Both the position numbers and the translations under genes were made by a program. This document shows positions 62,001 through 64,000 of a stretch of DNA of 64,000 nucleotides, piece by piece. The stretch lies in contig NZ_CP162488.1 of assembly GCF_041242975.1 (NCBI RefSeq), forward strand, positions 3,214,001 through 3,278,000. The letters are read 5' to 3'. This DNA is from Xanthomonas sp. DAR 35659. GTDB lineage: Bacteria; Pseudomonadota; Gammaproteobacteria; Xanthomonadales; Xanthomonadaceae. The notes under the pieces were generated by a model. The model saw nothing but the letters and a program-made list of their open reading frames with translations, was not told where the DNA came from and ran no database searches. Each line of letters opens with the position of its first letter. Positions within the stretch are counted from its first letter, which is position 1.

Positions 62001-62432
62001 TCACCGCTCGAACTTGGTGGACAGGATGATCGACGACGTGGTGCGTTCCACCCCGTCCACGGCGCCGATGCGGTCGGTCAGCACGTCCATGTCGTTGACG
62101 CCCGGGACCACGCCCAGCGCGATCAGGTCGTAGGAGCCGCTGACCGAATGCAGCACGCGCACCTCGTCGATCTCGCGCAGCGCCTTGACCACCGAGGTCA
62201 TCTTCTTCGGCAGCACGGTGATCAGGATGTGCGCGCGGATGTGGCCCTGCTCGAAGTCGTCGCGGGTGCGCACGGTGTAGCCGCAGATCACCCCCTCGCG
62301 CTCCAGCCGCTCGATCCGGCTCTGCACGGTGGTGCGCGACAGGCCCAGCCGGCGGGCGATCTGCGCGGTGGAGGCGCGGGCGTCCTCGCGCAGCAGCGAG
62401 AGCAGGCGTTCGTCGGAAGCGGTGATCTTCAT
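62001..62432 (-). CDS. Lrp/AsnC family transcriptional regulator
   Basis: A 143-residue regulator with an N-terminal winged helix-turn-helix (LLREDARASTAQIARRLGLS ... VQSRIERLE) and a RAM/Lrp ligand domain (GSYDLIALGVV). Such proteins sense amino acids. It is divergent from an aminotransferase gene with 129 bases between, which contain a perfect palindrome close to its own start, suggesting autoregulation and control of the neighbour. Confidence 0.95.
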   Translation of the reverse strand: MKITASDERLLSLLREDARASTAQIARRLGLSRTTVQSRIERLEREGVICGYTVRTRDDFEQGHIRAHILITVLPKKMTSVVKALREIDEVRVLHSVSGSYDLIALGVVPGVNDMDVLTDRIGAVDGVERTTSSIILSTKFER

Positions 62433-62443
62433 ATGCGCGGCGG

Positions 62444-62464
62444 ATTTCGTCGAATCGACGAAAT
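62444..62464. promoter_or_regulatory. Perfect palindrome, likely Lrp-type operator
   Basis: ATTTCGTCG and its complement CGACGAAAT are separated by AAT, 11 bases before the regulator's start codon, in an AT-richer stretch. Size and placement suit binding by the Lrp-type protein. Confidence 0.6.
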
Positions 62465-62490
62465 TATCCGATTTCCTGCACAAATCAACT

Positions 62491-62519
62491 CTGCCAATCG
62501 ACGATCCGGTCCCGATAAT
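62491..62519 (+). promoter_or_regulatory. Possible sigma-70 promoter of the aminotransferase gene
   Basis: CTGCCA and GATAAT with 17 bases between resemble -35 and -10 boxes; the start codon is 42 bases further on. Confidence 0.35.
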
Positions 62520-62561
62520 AGAAGGTCTATCGAAAAACGCCCCGCCACCAGGAGATCCCGC

Positions 62562-64000
62562 ATGACCGTACTCGGCCCCCTCGCCCCGCTGCGCGCCCAT
62601 GCCGGCGAACGCCTGACCACCGGCCTGGACGACGCCAGCATCGCGCGCCTGGCCGCCTCGCACCCGCAACTGGACGCGGCGATCGAGGCCGCCGCGGCCG
62701 AGCATGCGCGCCTGCGGCAGGAATTCGCCGACCTGCTCGACCTGGACGAGCGCGAGCAGATCCGCACGCTGCAGGCCGGTTTCGTCAATTTCTACGCCGA
62801 CGACGCGGTGACACCGTACGTGGCGCTGGCCGCGCGCGGACCATGGGTGGTCACCCTGAAGGGCGCGGTGCTGTACGACGCCGGCGGCTACGGCATGCTC
62901 GGCTTCGGCCACACCCCGGACGCGGTGCTGGAGGCGATGGCGCGCCCGCAGGTAATGGCCAACGTGATGACCCCGAGCGTGTCGCAGCTGCGCTTCGAGC
63001 GCGCCCTACGCGCGGAGATCGGGCACCGCCGCGGCGGCTGTCCGTACGCGAAGTTCATGTGCCTCAACTCCGGCTCGGAGGCGGCCGGCCTGGCCGCGCG
63101 CATCGCCGATATCAACGCCAAGCTGCAGACCGACCCGGGCGCGCGCCATGCCGGCGCGAAGATCAAGCGCCTGGTGGTCAAGGGCAGCTTCCACGGCCGC
63201 ACCGACCGTCCGGGCCTGTATTCCGATTCCAGCCGCAAGGCCTATCTGCAGCATCTGGCCAGCTACCGCGGCGAGGATTCGCTGATCGCGATCGCACCGT
63301 ACGACGTGGACGCGCTGCGCCGCGCGTTCGCCGAGGCCGAGCAAAATGGCTGGTTCATCGAAGCGGTGTTCCTGGAACCGGTGATGGGCGAAGGCGATCC
63401 CGGTCGCGCCCTGCCGCCGGCGTTCTATGCCGCCGCGCGCGAACTCACCCGCGCCCACGGCAGCGTGCTGCTGGTCGACTCGATCCAGGCCGGCCTGCGC
63501 GCGCACGGCGTGCTGTCGGTGGTGGACTATCCCGGCTTCGAGCAACTCGAGGCGCCGGACATGGAGACCTATTCGAAGGCGCTCAACGCCGCGCAGTACC
63601 CGTTGTCGGTGCTGGCGGTGACCGAGCATGCGGCGCAGCTGTACCGCAAGGGCACCTACGGCAACACCATGACCAGCAACCCGCGCGCGCTGGACGTGGC
63701 CACCGCCACCCTGGCGCAGCTGACCCCGCAGGTGCGCGCCAACATCCGCGAGCGCGGCGTGGAGGCGGTGCAGAAGCTGGAGAAGCTCAAGGCCGAACTC
63801 GGCGGCCTGATCACCCAGGTGCAGGGCACCGGGCTACTGTTCTCCTGCGCGCTGGCGCCGCAGTTCAAGTGCTACGGCGCCGGCTCCACCGAGGAATGGC
63901 TGCGCCAGCATGGGGTCAACGTGATCCACGGCGGCGAGAACTCGCTGCGCTTCACCCCGCATTTCGGCATGGATGGCGAGGAACTGGACCTGCTGGTCGG
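62562..64000 (+). CDS. Class III PLP-dependent aminotransferase, 3' end outside window
   Basis: At least 479 residues without a stop before the window ends. Fold-type I motifs: NSGSEAAGLAARI (PLP phosphate site), GSFHGRTDRP, FLEPVMGEGDPGR, LLVDSIQAG (PLP Asp) and a likely Schiff-base Lys339 in ETYSKALN. An N-terminal extension of about 90 residues precedes the domain. AGGAG precedes the ATG. The divergent Lrp-type regulator suggests an amino-acid substrate; Lrp-paired relatives include lysine 6-aminotransferases, but the substrate is not decided by what I can see. Confidence 0.88.
   Translation, partial: MTVLGPLAPLRAHAGERLTTGLDDASIARLAASHPQLDAAIEAAAAEHARLRQEFADLLDLDEREQIRTLQAGFVNFYADDAVTPYVALAARGPWVVTLKGAVLYDAGGYGMLGFGHTPDAVLEAMARPQVMANVMTPSVSQLRFERALRAEIGHRRGGCPYAKFMCLNSGSEAAGLAARIADINAKLQTDPGARHAGAKIKRLVVKGSFHGRTDRPGLYSDSSRKAYLQHLASYRGEDSLIAIAPYDVDALRRAFAEAEQNGWFIEAVFLEPVMGEGDPGRALPPAFYAAARELTRAHGSVLLVDSIQAGLRAHGVLSVVDYPGFEQLEAPDMETYSKALNAAQYPLSVLAVTEHAAQLYRKGTYGNTMTSNPRALDVATATLAQLTPQVRANIRERGVEAVQKLEKLKAELGGLITQVQGTGLLFSCALAPQFKCYGAGSTEEWLRQHGVNVIHGGENSLRFTPHFGMDGEELDLLV

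Overview
The window is high-GC (about 68-70% by eye) gammaproteobacterial chromosome and looks like Xanthomonas or a very close relative. Four things point there. The arginine genes encode the N-acetylcitrulline route (an acetylornithine carbamoyltransferase with Glu92 and Lys302) plus a fused N-acetylglutamate synthase/kinase. There is an alpha-amino-acid ester hydrolase very like the Xanthomonas enzyme. A xyl-box-like site sits before a GH43 gene. GGGNATN quadruplex-type minisatellites are scattered between genes.

Layout. 1-7173 (+): the 3' end of a nonribosomal peptide synthetase (T-E-C-A-T-TE), a PLP decarboxylase and an MbtH protein. 7258-10547: a periplasmic amino-acid ester hydrolase and a membrane GGDEF protein, divergent. 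24078 down to 10837 (-): a tightly packed arginine/proline operon in the order leader peptide, argF', argG, GNAT, argE', argAB fusion, GNAT, argC, argH, BPL_N protein, YciI protein, proB, proA, M50-like protein. 25035-33733: cysS, sufE-MFS, an alpha/beta hydrolase, dksA with a histone-like tail, yidD-pyrC-M23 peptidase. 34115-35263: an IS110-family element inserted in a REP-like palindrome. 35691-39341: ethanolamine permease and ethanolamine ammonia-lyase. 39881-48446: pectinesterase, the mtaD-ubiG-HAD phosphatase group, efp/epmB, and a GH43 enzyme. 48555-51637: a periplasmic binding protein overlapping a GGDEF-EAL protein. 51812-64000: trmJ/suhB, then secF-secD-yajC-tgt with an S8 protease placed between tgt and queA, then Lrp and a class III aminotransferase running off the window.

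Most notable. (1) The IS110 element carries a readable bridge-RNA candidate: two adjacent hairpins whose internal loops hold four guides. Two match the REP-like target on either side of an AG/CT core and two match the element's own ends; removing the element restores an intact repeat. (2) Upstream of argF' is what looks like an arginine attenuator: a 33-codon leader with a late Arg cluster, a segment at its stop codon that can pair with the 5' arm of the following terminator, then the operon. (3) The terminal NRPS adenylation domain has its key Asp at position 236 rather than 235, as in beta-alanine-activating domains, and a decarboxylase that could make beta-alanine lies next to it. (4) Quadruplex-type minisatellites enter the ends of several genes and supply start or stop regions for proB, argG, argF', ubiG and the HAD phosphatase.

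I found no CRISPR array, tRNA or rRNA gene. All positions and motif alignments were read by eye; no searches were run.
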